A stretch of 64,000 nucleotides of DNA from Diaphorobacter sp. HDW4A (GTDB lineage: Bacteria; Pseudomonadota; Gammaproteobacteria; Burkholderiales; Burkholderiaceae_C), in contig NZ_CP049910.1 of NCBI RefSeq assembly GCF_011305995.1, positions 5,656,501-5,720,500 of the forward strand, given 5' to 3'. The position numbers and the translations under genes are program-made. Below the pieces are notes generated by a model, which did not search any database, was not told the DNA's origin, and saw only the letters and a list, made by a program, of their open reading frames with translations. How positions within the stretch are numbered: position 1 is the first letter of the stretch; each line of letters begins with the position of its first letter. This document shows, piece after piece, positions 1-9,543 of this stretch.

Positions 1-86
1 CGCGGGTATTGAAAACGCATTTTTGGTGACTTTTTGGGCGTGACCAAAAAGTTACTCCGCCGCCGTGCGGAACTCCCGGCCCCCGT
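1..86 (-). repeat. Dispersed repeat, copy A (partial, cut by window start)
   Basis: This stretch matches, in reverse orientation, the first half of the repeats at 47521-47704 and 57781-57962. Shared features are the block CCGGGAGTTCCGC, the pair CTTTTTG/CAAAAAG forming a small hairpin, and the following CACCAAAAATGCG-type block. It lies about 70 bases past the stop codon of the LysR gene and has the same orientation relative to that gene as the other copies have to theirs. The rest of the unit is outside the window. Open frames running through it are not credible proteins. Confidence 0.75.
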
Positions 87-158
87 AAGCAACCCCCCAG
101 CAGAAGCCAGCAAGAAATCAAACACCAACACATTCACCCCACCCCACGGCGAAACCGT

Positions 159-1052
159 TCAAGGTTTCGCCAACTCCCCCCACATACTTTCCGCAAGCGC
201 AGAGAGCTTGCGTTTAGGCCGATACACCCGCACGTCAAAGCGTATGTCCATTCGCTTGTCCCCAGCGCGGGCCAAGCGCCCCGCCTTCACGTCGGCATGC
301 GCCAGCGACCAGGGCAACCAAGACATGCCCAGCCCCTTGAGCACGTATTCATGGTGCGCATCGGGCGAGTCGCATTCCATCAATCGCTGGAGTTTCGGCG
401 CGGCGGGGTGGTGGGCGAGGTGGTCTTCGACCAGTCGGCCAAGCGCGAGGCTGCGCGCATAAGCAACGTAGGGCGTAGGCGCGTTGAGATTGAAAGCGTG
501 GCGTGGCTCGCCGGAGGTCAGGGCCTGGGACAGCGCGACGAGCTTGTCGGATGCGATGGTGGCGTGGGAGTACTGCCTGGCGTCGAGCGGCACGACCAGT
601 GCGGGATGGTGAAACAGCACGGCGAAGTCGGCATCGCCGTGCTGGAGCGCCTTGACGGTTTCTTCCAGCGAGTCGGTGAGGATGTGCAGCTCGCCGTCGA
701 GCAGCAGGGTGCGAACGCGCATCAGCCAATCGGCGACGACGGTGCGGGCTAGCGTGCGTCCGGTGGCGAGCGTGACGGATCGCGCATGGCGCCCAGCGAT
801 GGTCTGCAGCTCGGCGCGGGATTCGGTGAGGTTGCGGGTGAGCTGCTCGGCCGTTTCCAGAAATGCCTCGCCCGCTGGTGTGAGCCGCACGGGCCCGCTG
901 CCTTGTGCGACGAGCGGTGTTCCGGCCCAGGCCTCAAGCGCGCGGATGCGGCGGCCGAAGGCCGGGTGCGTCACATGCCGCAACTCGGCCGCGCGCGTGA
1001 AGCTGCGCTCTTTGGCGAGCGTGATGAAGTCTTCCAGCCATTTGAGTTGCAT
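159..1052 (-). CDS. LysR-family transcriptional regulator
   Basis: This 297-residue protein has the usual LysR length and layout. An N-terminal winged helix-turn-helix spans about residues 1-60, with SFTRAAELRHVTHPAFGRRI as its core and the conserved LTPAGEAF just after it. A periplasmic-binding-like effector domain fills the rest. LysR proteins bind DNA as tetramers and respond to a small ligand, which cannot be named here. The start lies only 20 bases after the pyrF stop on the same strand, so it may be read together with pyrF. A purine-rich AAGAGAG sits upstream of the ATG. No divergent target gene is visible, which is unusual for the family; the target may lie beyond position 1. The family call is firm, the specificity unknown. 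Confidence 0.9.
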   Translation of the reverse strand: MQLKWLEDFITLAKERSFTRAAELRHVTHPAFGRRIRALEAWAGTPLVAQGSGPVRLTPAGEAFLETAEQLTRNLTESRAELQTIAGRHARSVTLATGRTLARTVVADWLMRVRTLLLDGELHILTDSLEETVKALQHGDADFAVLFHHPALVVPLDARQYSHATIASDKLVALSQALTSGEPRHAFNLNAPTPYVAYARSLALGRLVEDHLAHHPAAPKLQRLMECDSPDAHHEYVLKGLGMSWLPWSLAHADVKAGRLARAGDKRMDIRFDVRVYRPKRKLSALAESMWGELAKP

Positions 1053-1072
1053 GGCCGGGCTCTCTTCGTCTC

Positions 1073-1897
1073 TTACGGACGTGCCGCGTTGAGCGTGTCG
1101 CGCGTGGTCTGGGCGGCCAGGCGCGCGGCGGCGGCAAAGTCGTCGCCGGACGATGCATAGAGAATCGCACGCGAAGAGTTCACGGCGATCATGCCTTCTT
1201 GCGTGAGGCCCGCACGCACGGTGGCGACCGCGTCACCGCCCTGCGCACCGACACCCGGGATCAGCAGCGGCAGCGTGGGAGCCAGGGCGCGCACGCGTTC
1301 GATTTCGGCGGGGTAGGTGGCTCCGACCACGAGGCCGAGCTGGCCGTTCTTGTTCCATGGACCTTGCGCGAGTGCCGCCACATGTTCGTACATCAACGGC
1401 TGGCCTACCACGTCCGCCAGACGCTGAGCCTGCAGATCGTTGCCGCCGGGATTGGAGGTGCGGCACAGCAGGAATGCGCCCTTTCCATGGTATCTCAGGT
1501 AGGGCTCGACCGAGTCGAAGCCCATGAAGGGGGAGAGCGTCACCGCATCGGCACCGTAGCGCTCAAAGGCTTCCTTGGCGTACTGCTCGGCGGTGGAGCC
1601 GATGTCGCCGCGCTTGGCATCCAGAATCACCGGCACGTGCGGAGCGGTGGCGCGCATGTGCTGCATCAGGCGCTCGAGCTGGTCTTCGGCGCGATGGGCT
1701 GCGAAGTAGGCGATCTGCGGCTTGAACGAGTTGGCCAGATCGGCCGTGGCGTCGACGATGGCGGCGCAGAAATCGTAGATCTTGCGCGGGTCGTTGCGCA
1801 TGGCTTGCGGGAAGCGGCTGGGTTCGGGATCCAGGCCCACGCACAGCAGAGATTGGTTTTGCGTCGTGGCGTCGCGCAGCATTTCGGTGAAGGTCAT
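1073..1897 (-). CDS. pyrF: Orotidine 5'-phosphate decarboxylase
   Basis: PyrF converts OMP to UMP, the last step of de novo pyrimidine synthesis in the cytoplasm. I start it at the ATG at 1897 ([10 protein letters not shown]), giving 274 residues, because the open frame upstream has no homology-like content. The family signature [19 protein letters not shown] lies at residues 93-111 and contains the catalytic Asp-Lys pair. GLDP at 21-24 and [12 protein letters not shown] near the C-terminus fit the phosphate-binding loops. The length and motifs match the longer bacterial subfamily 2. It is divergent from the EamA permease gene with only 57 bases between the two starts, so the promoters must be packed tightly there. 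Confidence 0.95.
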   Translation of the reverse strand: MTFTEMLRDATTQNQSLLCVGLDPEPSRFPQAMRNDPRKIYDFCAAIVDATADLANSFKPQIAYFAAHRAEDQLERLMQHMRATAPHVPVILDAKRGDIGSTAEQYAKEAFERYGADAVTLSPFMGFDSVEPYLRYHGKGAFLLCRTSNPGGNDLQAQRLADVVGQPLMYEHVAALAQGPWNKNGQLGLVVGATYPAEIERVRALAPTLPLLIPGVGAQGGDAVATVRAGLTQEGMIAVNSSRAILYASSGDDFAAAARLAAQTTRDTLNAARP

Positions 1898-1954
1898 GGG
1901 CGCAATTTTAGTGGGACAGGCAATTTCTTCCATGGGCAGGCAGAATCGCCCCCT

Positions 1955-2836
1955 ATGCCAACGCTTACACGACGCCAATTGGTGCTGTTGGTCTTGCTCA
2001 CCGTGATCTGGGGTCTGAACTGGCCCGTGATGAAGCAAGGCATCGCACATTTCCCTCCGCTTACCTTCCGCGCAATCTCTTTGGTGATGGGCCTGCCCGT
2101 GATCGGTCTGGCCGTGTGGCTGCAAAAGGCGTCGTTTCGCATCCCGCGCGAATACTGGGGTGCGCTGATCAAGCTGGCCATTCCCAACGTGGTGCTCTGG
2201 CACTGCCTGATGATTCTGGCGATTCCCAATCTCTCGAGCGGCCGCGCGGCGATTCTGGCCTACACCATGCCGATCTTTTCGGCCGTGGTGGGCAGTCTGT
2301 TTTTCAAGGACAAGCTGGCCGGGCGTGGCTGGCTGGGCGTGGCAGCTGCCGCTTTAGGCGTGCTGCTGTTGCTCTGGCACGAAATGGGCTCGCTCGGCAG
2401 CCGTCCGTTCGGCGTGGGGCTGATGCTGATCTCGGCGCTGAGCTGGGCCGTGGGCACGCAGCTGCTGCGCCGCACACATATGCCCGTGCCGCTGCTCACG
2501 CTGGCGTTCTGGATGATTGCGATTGCCTGCTGCGTGCTGGTGACCGTGGCGGTGATCTTCGAGCACGACCAATGGGTGACGCCCGATGGGCCCGCCACCT
2601 TCGGCATCCTGTACAACGCGTTTCTTGCGCTGGGGTTTGCGCAGGTGACGTGGTTCTTTCTCGCACGCACGCTGCCGCCTGTGGCGTCAACGCTTAGCGT
2701 GATGTTGATTCCGGTGATCGGGGTGTTCAGCGGATCGGTGTGGCTTGGAGAGGTTCTCCACTGGCAGGATTGGACCGCCGTAGCACTCATGATGGTAGCC
2801 ATCGCCTCCGTCCTCTGGCCTGCACGCAAGAGTTGA
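1955..2836 (+). CDS. EamA-family (DMT) inner-membrane transporter
   Basis: A 293-residue, strongly hydrophobic protein that fits the ten-helix EamA/RhaT drug-metabolite transporter fold with two repeated halves. I start it at the ATG at 1955 ([15 protein letters not shown]); the open frame extends far upstream but that part is antisense to pyr[15 protein letters not shown] near the N-terminus is the typical first-helix motif of the family, and a related pattern ([14 protein letters not shown]) opens the second half. Relatives export amino acids or other metabolites; the substrate here cannot be assigned. It is transcribed divergently from pyrF and is followed by a large palindromic element. 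Confidence 0.88.
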   Translation: MPTLTRRQLVLLVLLTVIWGLNWPVMKQGIAHFPPLTFRAISLVMGLPVIGLAVWLQKASFRIPREYWGALIKLAIPNVVLWHCLMILAIPNLSSGRAAILAYTMPIFSAVVGSLFFKDKLAGRGWLGVAAAALGVLLLLWHEMGSLGSRPFGVGLMLISALSWAVGTQLLRRTHMPVPLLTLAFWMIAIACCVLVTVAVIFEHDQWVTPDGPATFGILYNAFLALGFAQVTWFFLARTLPPVASTLSVMLIPVIGVFSGSVWLGEVLHWQDWTAVALMMVAIASVLWPARKS

Positions 2837-2910
2837 TTATTCGGCTTTGGGGATTGTTTTTGCGCGATGACGAAGCTGGACTTATTGAGGGCTTCAGCAG
2901 TACTCGTTTT

Positions 2911-3172
2911 GAGGTGACGATACAGGCCCTCATGCTTTGTTGCCAAGCCTTGCCGTATTGGGGCAACGCTGAATTAGTCACTCGCGTTCCGCGCATCTCC
3001 GATTTGGGCGATCTGCGGCGTTGCAAATGCTCGCAATAGCTACTGCTATTGCTGTGCTTTGCGCCTTGCAGCTCATCCCAACTCGGAGCGCGCAAAACGC
3101 GGTGACTTATTCAACGTCGCCCGTACTGTCTGCGGCTTGGTGTCGCGCCTGAGGGCCTATATCGTCATTGGG
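2911..3172. repeat. Long imperfect palindrome (about 130 bp arms), MITE-like
   Basis: Two arms read as reverse complements around a four-base centre at 3041-3044. The innermost match is GCAATAGC/GCTATTGC. Matching blocks continue outwards: CTCCGA/TCGGAG, GCG-rich segments, GTCAC/GTGAC, TGAATTAG/CTTATTCA, CAAGCC/GGCTTG and finally GACGATACAGGCCCTCA (from 2916) against TGAGGGCCTATATCGTC. The arms are clearly related but diverged. The element occupies most of the gap between the EamA gene and the lipoprotein operon and carries no convincing coding sequence. It could fold as a very long hairpin in RNA or be the remnant of a small non-autonomous mobile element. No target-site duplication was recognised. 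Confidence 0.75.
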
Positions 3173-3244
3173 GCTGGTGAGTCGGAGGCTGCTTGCGCTG
3201 CTGACCTTGTCCTTGGAAAACCTGTTTGCTTTTGATTGCCCAAG

Positions 3245-3268
3245 AAAAAACCGCCCGGAGGCGGTTTT
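3245..3268 (-). terminator. Rho-independent terminator of the FlgO-like lipoprotein operon
   Basis: A perfect 9-bp stem AAAACCGCC/GGCGGTTTT with loop CGGA. On the minus strand it is followed by a run of Ts (the A run at 3245-3250). It sits 26 bases after the stop of the lipoprotein gene ending at 3294. It may also act on the plus strand, where TTTTGTTCTTT follows. Confidence 0.85.
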
Positions 3269-3293
3269 GTTCTTTGTGATGGTCCGTCAGTGA

Positions 3294-3866
3294 TCAGCGT
3301 GGCGCGCCCAGCAGGCGCTTGACGTCGCGGTCCATGGGGAGGGCGTAGTCATAGGCGCGGATGATGCGGCTGTCTTCGGTGCGCACGAGCTTGGTGCTCA
3401 CGTAGGTGTAGGCGGCTGCGGGCGAGTAGGTGCCCACGAGCACCATCACGGCGTTGTGCTGGCGGGCGATGTCGCGCACTTCACGCGACAGCATCAGCTC
3501 GCCGGTGCCTTCGCGCACGAACACGTTACCGCGCAGCTTGACTTCCTTGACGTTGAAACCGGCCATCGCCATGTTGGTGGCATATTGCTCGGACAGCGTG
3601 CGACCCAGCGGGGCAGCGCGGCCGGTGTCGTTCACGTCCACGATGGTGGCGACCAGCACGGGGCCAGGGCCAACGGCATCGGGTGCCAGACCAGCCAGAA
3701 GCTTGCCGACGGCATCCTTGCTGCTGTTCAGGAAGGCGTTGTCGTTGGCGTCTTTGTAGGTGGGCTCCGCGCGCACGGCCACGGGGTCGGGACTGAAGAC
3801 CGAACAGCCTGCCAGTACGGAAGCCGCTGCGACGACGAGAGCGATCTTGCTGCGAATCATCTTCAT
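3294..3866 (-). CDS. FlgO-like outer-membrane lipoprotein
   Basis: A 190-residue lipoprotein: the signal peptide MKMIRSKIALVVAAASVLAG ends in lipobox LAGC with the lipidated Cys at 21. The mature part resembles the FlgO domain, in particular GRTLSEQYATNMAMAGFNVK and the later LMLSREVRDIARQHNAVMVL, a pattern of small Rossmann-like repeats seen in outer-membrane FlgO and related proteins. Its ATG overlaps the stop of the upstream lipoprotein gene (ATGA), so the two are translationally coupled. No flagellar genes are in the window, so a flagellar role should not be assumed; a general cell-surface role is equally likely. A strong terminator follows. Confidence 0.75.
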   Translation of the reverse strand: MKMIRSKIALVVAAASVLAGCSVFSPDPVAVRAEPTYKDANDNAFLNSSKDAVGKLLAGLAPDAVGPGPVLVATIVDVNDTGRAAPLGRTLSEQYATNMAMAGFNVKEVKLRGNVFVREGTGELMLSREVRDIARQHNAVMVLVGTYSPAAAYTYVSTKLVRTEDSRIIRAYDYALPMDRDVKRLLGAPR

Positions 3867-4438
3867 TGGCCCACCACCTTCATGTTGACCGGACGGAAAT
3901 GCGTCGACTTGGCGAACAGCGGCACATCCACGTTGGCAAGGTAGTACACGTCGGATTCACGCGAGACGAACATGCCGTTGTTGGTCACGGTCGTCGTGAG
4001 GATCACTTCGGTGTTCGAGCTCGACGAATGAGGCTCGTCGGAATAACCGCCCACATTGGCGTGGCCGGCCGTCTTCACGACCTGCGCGTTGTAGGTGACC
4101 TCAAGCTGCTGGCTCGGCACGGCCTGGACCTTGGCGCCGGCGTCGATCAGGCGGGTGATCAGCAGGTCACGAAAACCGTTGTCAAACGCGCTGGCGTTGG
4201 GGGGGAGTGCCACGTACAGCGGTGCGTCGGCATTGAAGCCGGAACGCGCCAGGTTGTCACGAGTGCGTGCCGCGACGTCGCGCGACATGGCGTCCCAATG
4301 TCCGGCGGCGCGGACTTTGTATTGGCTTGATTCAGCGAAATTCTTTGTCAGTGGTACCGGCGGTGTGCCGCAGCCGGTCAGTGCCACAGCCATGCCAGCG
4401 ACAGCCACTGCAAGGCCGAGCTTTTGGTAAATAGCCAT
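3863..4438 (-). CDS. Putative lipoprotein, first gene of a two-gene operon
   Basis: A 191-residue lipoprotein of unknown function. I chose the ATG at 4438 because GGAGG lies five bases upstream; ATGs at 4441 and 4450 are possible but place the ribosome site too close or inside the gene. The signal peptide ends with LTGC, Cys 23. The mature part has no motif I recognise; it is rich in Ser/Asn (for example DEPHSSSSNTEVILTTTVTN), and predicted beta-rich. It overlaps the FlgO-like gene by four bases, so both lipoproteins are probably made in fixed ratio and may act together at the outer membrane. Confidence 0.75.
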   Translation of the reverse strand: MAIYQKLGLAVAVAGMAVALTGCGTPPVPLTKNFAESSQYKVRAAGHWDAMSRDVAARTRDNLARSGFNADAPLYVALPPNASAFDNGFRDLLITRLIDAGAKVQAVPSQQLEVTYNAQVVKTAGHANVGGYSDEPHSSSSNTEVILTTTVTNNGMFVSRESDVYYLANVDVPLFAKSTHFRPVNMKVVGQ

Positions 4439-4607
4439 CATTCCCTCCATACCATTAAATGATGGGAGCGAAAAACAACACTCCCAGGATCGCTATAGAT
4501 TTTGGGCAGAGACGTTACAAAAAACAAGAGAAATTATGGGTAAGTGCATGGTGACACAGTATTTCTGTTGTTTTGTTCGCAGTTTCTTACGTTGATGTTG
4601 ACGGGTA

Positions 4608-4642
4608 AATCAAAAAGCAAAAGGGGCGTAACTGGTACGCCC
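4608..4642 (-). terminator. Rho-independent terminator of pgk
   Basis: Stem GGGCGTA (4624-4630) and TACGCCC (4636-4642) with loop ACTGG. On the minus strand the stem is followed by CTTTTGCTTTTTGATTT. It lies about 30 bases after the pgk stop codon. Confidence 0.8.
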
Positions 4643-4670
4643 TCGCTGGTCTCAGGACGGTGCTGCGGAA

Positions 4671-5861
4671 TCAGCCAGCGCGCTTCTGCAGAATCTCGAA
4701 GGCGGGCAGGGTCTTGCCTTCCAGGACTTCAAGGAATGCGCCGCCGCCGGTGGAGATGTAACCGACATCCTTCTCGATGCCGTACTTGGCGATGGCGGCC
4801 AGCGTGTCGCCACCACCGGCGATGCTGAAGGCGCTCGATTCGGCGATGGCCTGGGCCACGACCTTGGTGCCGTTGGCGAACTGGTCGAACTCGAACACGC
4901 CAACCGGGCCGTTCCAGACGATGGTGCCTGCTGCCTTGAGCTGGGCGGCCAGCTTGGCGGCGGTTTCGGGGCCGATGTCCAGAATCATGTCGTCGTCAGC
5001 CACGTCGGTGGCCTTCTTGACGGTGGCGACGGCATCGGACGCGAAGTTCTTGGCGACCACCACGTCGGTCGGGATCGGCACCTCGGCACCGCGCGCCTTC
5101 ATGGATTCGATCACGGCCTTGGCGTCACCCAGCAGGTCGAGCTCGGCCAGCGACTTGCCGATGTTGAGGCCCGCAGCCAGCATGAAGGTGTTGGCGATGC
5201 CGCCGCCCACAATCAGGCCGTCCACGTTCTTCGACAGGCTTTGCAGAATGGTCAGTTTGGTCGAGACCTTGGAGCCCGCGACGATGGCCACCAGCGGGCG
5301 CTTGGGATTGGCCAGCGCCTTGGTGATCGCGTCGATTTCGGCGGCCAGCAGCGGGCCGGCGCAGGCGGTCTTGGCGTATTCGGCGATGCCGTAGGTCGTG
5401 CCCTCGGCGCGGTGGGCGGTACCGAAAGCGTCGTTCACATAGATGTCGCAGAGCTGGGCCATTTTCTGGGCCAGCTCTGGATTGTTCTTCTTCTCGCCCT
5501 TGTTGAGGCGGCAGTTTTCCAGCATCACGAGTTGGCCGGGCTGTACCTCGACGCCGTCGACCCAGTTGGAGACCACGGGAATCTCGCGGCCCATGAGCTC
5601 GGACATGCGCTTGGCGACGGGTGCCAGCGAGTCTTCGGGCTTGAATTCGCCTTCGGTGGGACGGCCCAAATGGCTTGTGACCATCACGGCGGCACCAGCG
5701 TCCAACGCCATCTGAATGCAGGGAATCGAGGCACGAATGCGCGTATCTTCTGTGATCTTGCCGCTATCGTCTTGCGGAACATTCAGATCGGCACGAATGA
5801 AAACGCGCTGTCCGGAGGCCTTGCCCTGAGCGCAGATGTCGGAGAAACGAAGAATATGCAT
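4671..5861 (-). CDS. pgk: Phosphoglycerate kinase
   Basis: A 396-residue cytoplasmic enzyme that moves phosphate between 1,3-bisphosphoglycerate and ADP in glycolysis and gluconeogenesis. The N-terminal signature appears as RADLNVP at residues 23-29, the hinge/nucleotide region includes [16 protein letters not shown], and the C-terminal nucleotide-binding loop GGGDTLAA is present. Length and motif order are typical. It is preceded by 145 bases without a gene after azlD on the same strand and followed by a clear terminator, so it is probably a single-gene transcript. In many relatives pgk neighbours pyruvate kinase or fructose-bisphosphate aldolase genes; that is not so here. Confidence 0.97.
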   Translation of the reverse strand: MHILRFSDICAQGKASGQRVFIRADLNVPQDDSGKITEDTRIRASIPCIQMALDAGAAVMVTSHLGRPTEGEFKPEDSLAPVAKRMSELMGREIPVVSNWVDGVEVQPGQLVMLENCRLNKGEKKNNPELAQKMAQLCDIYVNDAFGTAHRAEGTTYGIAEYAKTACAGPLLAAEIDAITKALANPKRPLVAIVAGSKVSTKLTILQSLSKNVDGLIVGGGIANTFMLAAGLNIGKSLAELDLLGDAKAVIESMKARGAEVPIPTDVVVAKNFASDAVATVKKATDVADDDMILDIGPETAAKLAAQLKAAGTIVWNGPVGVFEFDQFANGTKVVAQAIAESSAFSIAGGGDTLAAIAKYGIEKDVGYISTGGGAFLEVLEGKTLPAFEILQKRAG

Positions 5862-6006
5862 GGTGGTTTCTAGGGAGATGGGAACGGCACCGCGTCACTG
5901 GGGGTTGTCACGGCGCGGACATAAAACTGCCGCCGATTGTAGGTGGCAAGGCTGACACGGGGCTTGGTTCCAGACCGGCGGGTGCGGAAAAGGACGCTTT
6001 CGAGCC

Positions 6007-6342
6007 TTACCAGCCGAGCCCGATGTGTAACGGCAGATAGATGATCATGCCCACCAGAATCGTGCCGAGGATGCCGCGCTTGGTGTAGTAATAGATCACG
6101 GCTCCGGCGAGCGCGGGCAGGCGCGCATCCATTAGCGTGTGGATGAATTGGCCCTGCGTCATGAACAACTCGGGGACGATCACGGCGCTGAGCGCGGCCA
6201 GCGGCGCGTACTTGAGGCCGCGCCGCAGCCATTCAGGCATGGGCAGTTCCTTGTCCGAAATCATGAAGAACGCGCGGGTGACCACGGTGATGACCGCGAG
6301 GCCAATCGTCGCGATGATCATTTCAAGCGTGTACCAGATCAT
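6007..6342 (-). CDS. azlD: AzlD-like branched-chain amino-acid export subunit
   Basis: A 111-residue, four-helix membrane protein with the AzlD pattern: an N-terminal helix ending in TRAFFM, then a short loop PEWLRRGLKYAPLAALSAV, and a C-terminal helical pair. AzlD partners AzlC in export of branched-chain amino acids and analogues. I start it at the ATG at 6342, whose last bases overlap the azlC stop (ATGA), which is the usual azlCD arrangement and implies coupled translation. Confidence 0.88.
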   Translation of the reverse strand: MIWYTLEMIIATIGLAVITVVTRAFFMISDKELPMPEWLRRGLKYAPLAALSAVIVPELFMTQGQFIHTLMDARLPALAGAVIYYYTKRGILGTILVGMIIYLPLHIGLGW

Positions 6343-7211
6343 GGGCGGCGCTCCTCGGACTTTTCGTCGGGGGCAGAGCTGGCATCCGCGTCCTTGCGTT
6401 CCTCGTCGAGTCTGGCTTCGGCGGTCTGGCGGATCTTGAGGCGCTTCATGTGGCGGTCCGCCGATTCGAACATCAGGCCTGCCGCCACGGCCGCGACCAC
6501 GGCGACCAGAATGTTCATCTTGAGCGGCAGTGCAAACGCCGCCACCGCCGCCGTCCCGGCAACTGCCGTGGCGAGCACGGTGAAGCGGTCGTTGATCATC
6601 GACAGCAGAATGCCGAGCAGCGCGAGCACACCGGCGAAGCCGAGGCCCCAGGACAGCGGAATCGCATTGGCGAGCAACATGCCTGCAATGGACGGGATCT
6701 GCCACATCATCCAGTTAGTCGAGGCCGCGCCTGAAAAATAGGCAATCTGGCCCGGGCCGGGCTTGGGATCGGGGAAACGCTTCATGAAGCCGACAAAAAT
6801 GACATCTCCGCTGAAATATGCAAGCAGAAGGCGCTTTTTGCGTGGGAGTTCATGAAAATAGCTGCGCCACATCTGGCTGAAAATCACAAAGCGCAGATTC
6901 ACGCAAATCGCGGTGAGCCAGATCACCCAGAGTGGCGCTCCTGCGACCAGCAGCGGCAGTACCGCCAATTGGGCGCTTCCTGCGTAGATCAACAGCGACA
7001 TGAAGATCGAAAGCGGTACCGATAGGCCACTCTTGACCATGGCGACGCCGGTCACGAGGCCCCAGGCGGCAATGCCGATGCCGGTGCCCATCATGTCGGT
7101 CACGCCCAGCTTGAAGAAGGGCTCCTTCATCATGAGCCGCCATTGCGCCCACTGCTCCCGGGCGAATGGCCCGAAGCGCGCGCTGAGCTCGGAGATGGTA
7201 GATCGGGTCAT
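6339..7211 (-). CDS. azlC: AzlC-like branched-chain amino-acid exporter, large subunit
   Basis: A 290-residue inner-membrane protein matching the AzlC family: FFKLGVTDMMGTGIGIAAW near the N-terminus, a helix containing MSLLIYAGSAQLAVLPLL, and NLRFVIFSQMWRSYF at the cytoplasmic face. AzlC and AzlD together export branched-chain amino acids. I start at the ATG at 7211 (MTRSTISELSAR); the longer open frame upstream runs into fmt. An extra polar tail of about 40 residues, rich in Glu, Asp and Arg, follows the last helix and is longer than in many AzlC proteins. It overlaps azlD by four bases and lies 23 bases after fmt on the same strand, so def, the lipoprotein gene, fmt, azlC and azlD could form one transcript. 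Confidence 0.88.
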   Translation of the reverse strand: MTRSTISELSARFGPFAREQWAQWRLMMKEPFFKLGVTDMMGTGIGIAAWGLVTGVAMVKSGLSVPLSIFMSLLIYAGSAQLAVLPLLVAGAPLWVIWLTAICVNLRFVIFSQMWRSYFHELPRKKRLLLAYFSGDVIFVGFMKRFPDPKPGPGQIAYFSGAASTNWMMWQIPSIAGMLLANAIPLSWGLGFAGVLALLGILLSMINDRFTVLATAVAGTAAVAAFALPLKMNILVAVVAAVAAGLMFESADRHMKRLKIRQTAEARLDEERKDADASSAPDEKSEERRP

Positions 7212-7234
7212 GAATCGAAAAATGGCGGGTGCGG

Positions 7235-8248
7235 TCAGGCCGTGGGTTGATCGGATCCCAGAACATTGCCGCTGTTGAGTACGAAACCACGCAGAAAGTC
7301 GGCAAAAGCAAGCCGTTTGCCGCCAGCGCGTTGCAAAGCCGTCAGCCGCAGCACGGTGCCTTTGCCGCAGACGACATCGATGCCGTCTGTGCCAATGTCC
7401 AGAATTTGACCAACGCGTGAATTCTGCGCGTTTGCTCGCCACTGCGCTTGCGTGGTGGTATCGGATTCCATTTCCAACGGCGTTGCAGCCCAGACCTTGA
7501 TCGTCTCTCCATTGAACGTGGTTGAGGCGGCGGGGAACGGGTCGAAGGCGCGCACGCGGCGTGCGATCACCTCTGCGGATTCATTCCAGTCGATAGCGCT
7601 TTCGGCCTTTTCGATCTTGTGCGCGTAGGTCACACCCGTCTCAGGTTGCTTGACGCGGGTCAGGTTGCCGCAGGCGGCGATCTCGAGTGCTTCGACGATC
7701 AGACGGCCGCCGAGCTCGGCCAGCTTGTCGTGCAGCGTGGCGGTGGTGTCTTGATTCGAGATCGTCAGTGCTTCGACGAGCAGCATGTCGCCGGTGTCGA
7801 GGCCCGCGTCCATCTGCATGATGGTCACGCCGGTCTCGGCATCGCCCGCCTCGATGGCGCGGTGGATCGGTGCCGCGCCGCGCCAGCGCGGCAACAAGCT
7901 AGCGTGAATGTTCAGGCAACCAAGGCGCGGCAGGTCCAGCACCCATTGCGGCAGGATCAGGCCATAGGCGGCCACGACCATGCAGTCCGCGTCGTTGGCA
8001 AGCAGGACTTCCTTGGCGGCAGCGGCATCTTCGGGGTACTTGCCGTCAAGGCGCAGGCTGCGCGGCTGGCTCACGGGGATATCATGCTCGAGCGCACATT
8101 GCTTGACGGGCGAGGCCTGCAGCTTCATGCCACGTCCGGCGGGGCGGTCGGGCTGGGTGAGCACCAGCGGCACCTCGAACCCGGCGGCGAGCAGGCGCTT
8201 GAGCGCCACGGCTGCGAATTCGGGGGTTCCGGCAAAAACGATCTTCAT
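7235..8248 (-). CDS. fmt: Methionyl-tRNA formyltransferase
   Basis: Fmt transfers a formyl group from 10-formyl-tetrahydrofolate to initiator Met-tRNA. The start at 8248 ([16 protein letters not shown]) is the conserved N-terminus. The catalytic triad equivalent to Asn-His-Asp is visible as N113 and H115 in [13 protein letters not shown] and D151 in [27 protein letters not shown] is the family signature. At 337 residues it is about 20 longer than usual, the extra length being an Ala/Glu-rich insert near residues 70-85. It follows def and a lipoprotein gene on the same strand, the familiar def-fmt neighbourhood that couples formylation with deformylation. Confidence 0.96.
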   Translation of the reverse strand: MKIVFAGTPEFAAVALKRLLAAGFEVPLVLTQPDRPAGRGMKLQASPVKQCALEHDIPVSQPRSLRLDGKYPEDAAAAKEVLLANDADCMVVAAYGLILPQWVLDLPRLGCLNIHASLLPRWRGAAPIHRAIEAGDAETGVTIMQMDAGLDTGDMLLVEALTISNQDTTATLHDKLAELGGRLIVEALEIAACGNLTRVKQPETGVTYAHKIEKAESAIDWNESAEVIARRVRAFDPFPAASTTFNGETIKVWAATPLEMESDTTTQAQWRANAQNSRVGQILDIGTDGIDVVCGKGTVLRLTALQRAGGKRLAFADFLRGFVLNSGNVLGSDQPTA

Positions 8249-8323
8249 GGGGCTTATCCTGAAAGCGGGAGTCTGGGGCTGGAGGCGGGAAGGCTGTCTT
8301 GGCACAAGCGCCAGTTCAGGACA

Positions 8324-8842
8324 TCAGAACGCGCGGAAATCGTCGGCCGTGGGCTCGTCCGTGAACATTACCTTGGCCAAGTGGCCTTCTGTATCGATGT
8401 GCAGGTGGCCGAGGCGGCGCAGATTCATGTCGTCCATGAAACGGTAGGTCCAGACCTTGCCTCGGAAGCTGGCCACTTCGGTGATTTCATACGGCGGGCC
8501 GTAGAAATCGAGCACTTGACGGCGGGTGAAGCCCACCGGCGTGCGCGAGAGGTGCGCGAAGTCCAACACCTGTGTAAACGATTCGAGGCGACCGGCGGTG
8601 TCGAAATCCGCGTGATAGACCTCGCGGCCCATGGGCAGGGTGGAGTACAGCCAGCGCTGGCCGCCATTGGGCAGCGAGATGACGTTCATGGGCGCGCCCA
8701 TGCGGGCCTGCACTGCGGCCGTGCTTTCGCCGCGTTCAGGCAAACTGAAATGCGCACATCCGAGCAGCATGATGCTGGTCAAGACGGCGGCCGCGCCCCC
8801 GCGCAGGCTGGCAGGCCATGTTCTGCCTGCCATGCGCGTCAT
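8324..8842 (-). CDS. Putative lipoprotein between def and fmt
   Basis: A 172-residue protein whose first ATG (8842) overlaps the def stop codon as ATGA, which decides the start. The N-terminus is a signal peptide ending in LLGC with Cys 29. The mature part contains [20 protein letters not shown] and a later [17 protein letters not shown]: two copies of a pattern with a short helix followed by a Gly-Pro turn, reminiscent of the SmpA/BamE fold, although I cannot confirm homology. Its place inside a def-fmt cluster is probably operon convenience rather than function. A role in outer-membrane maintenance is an inference only. Confidence 0.78.
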   Translation of the reverse strand: MTRMAGRTWPASLRGGAAAVLTSIMLLGCAHFSLPERGESTAAVQARMGAPMNVISLPNGGQRWLYSTLPMGREVYHADFDTAGRLESFTQVLDFAHLSRTPVGFTRRQVLDFYGPPYEITEVASFRGKVWTYRFMDDMNLRRLGHLHIDTEGHLAKVMFTDEPTADDFRAF

Positions 8843-9351
8843 TCGCGTTCCTCGTTCTTCTTCAGTTTGAGCAGCTTGGTCTTGATGCGGTTGCGCTTGA
8901 GCGGTGAGAGGTATTCGACGAACACTTTGCCGAGCAGGTGGTCGAGTTCGTGCTGAACACACACTGCGAGCAGGCCCTCGGCCTCGATCACGCGGGTCTG
9001 GCCGTCGCGGTCGGTGGCGCGCACATGGACCTGCGCCGAGCGCTGGACGCCGTCGTAGATGCCGGGCACGGACAGGCAGCCCTCGTCGCCGACCAGTTTC
9101 TCGTCGCTGTACCAAGTGATCTCGGGGTTGATCAGCACCATGGGCTGGTCACGGTCCTCGGAGACGTCGATCACGACGATGCGTTCGTGGATGTCCACCT
9201 GCGTGGCCGCAAGTCCGATACCGTTGGCGTCGTACATGGTCGCGAGCATGTCGTCGAGGATCGCGCGCACGCGCTCGTCCACGCCTTCAACAGGCTTGGC
9301 GACCTTGTGCAGCCGAGGGTCGGGGTAACAGAGAATGGGAAGAATTGCCAT
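8839..9351 (-). CDS. def: Peptide deformylase
   Basis: A 170-residue metallo-hydrolase that removes the formyl group from nascent polypeptides. All three signature motifs are present: GIGLAATQ at residues 44-51, EGCLS at 90-94 with the metal-binding Cys 92, and HELDH at 134-138 with both metal-binding His and the catalytic Glu. Length is normal. It is the first gene of a minus-strand cluster (def, lipoprotein, fmt, azlC, azlD) and is divergent from the LysM-protein gene across 192 bases that must hold both promoters. Confidence 0.97.
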   Translation of the reverse strand: MAILPILCYPDPRLHKVAKPVEGVDERVRAILDDMLATMYDANGIGLAATQVDIHERIVVIDVSEDRDQPMVLINPEITWYSDEKLVGDEGCLSVPGIYDGVQRSAQVHVRATDRDGQTRVIEAEGLLAVCVQHELDHLLGKVFVEYLSPLKRNRIKTKLLKLKKNEERE

Positions 9352-9543
9352 GTCGAGACGTGAAATATGTCGCTATTTTCGCCACTTTTGCCGATTCCTG
9401 CGGGTGTCAAACGCAATAATCATTGCTCTATCAAGGGCTTGGGCTGAGAATCTGAGATCGTTTGTAACGTTGTGCGTGCTAAAGCCAAGAATAATTTTCT
9501 ATGGCGCACCACAGCCATATGGTCGTTGAGAGGGCGAAATTCA

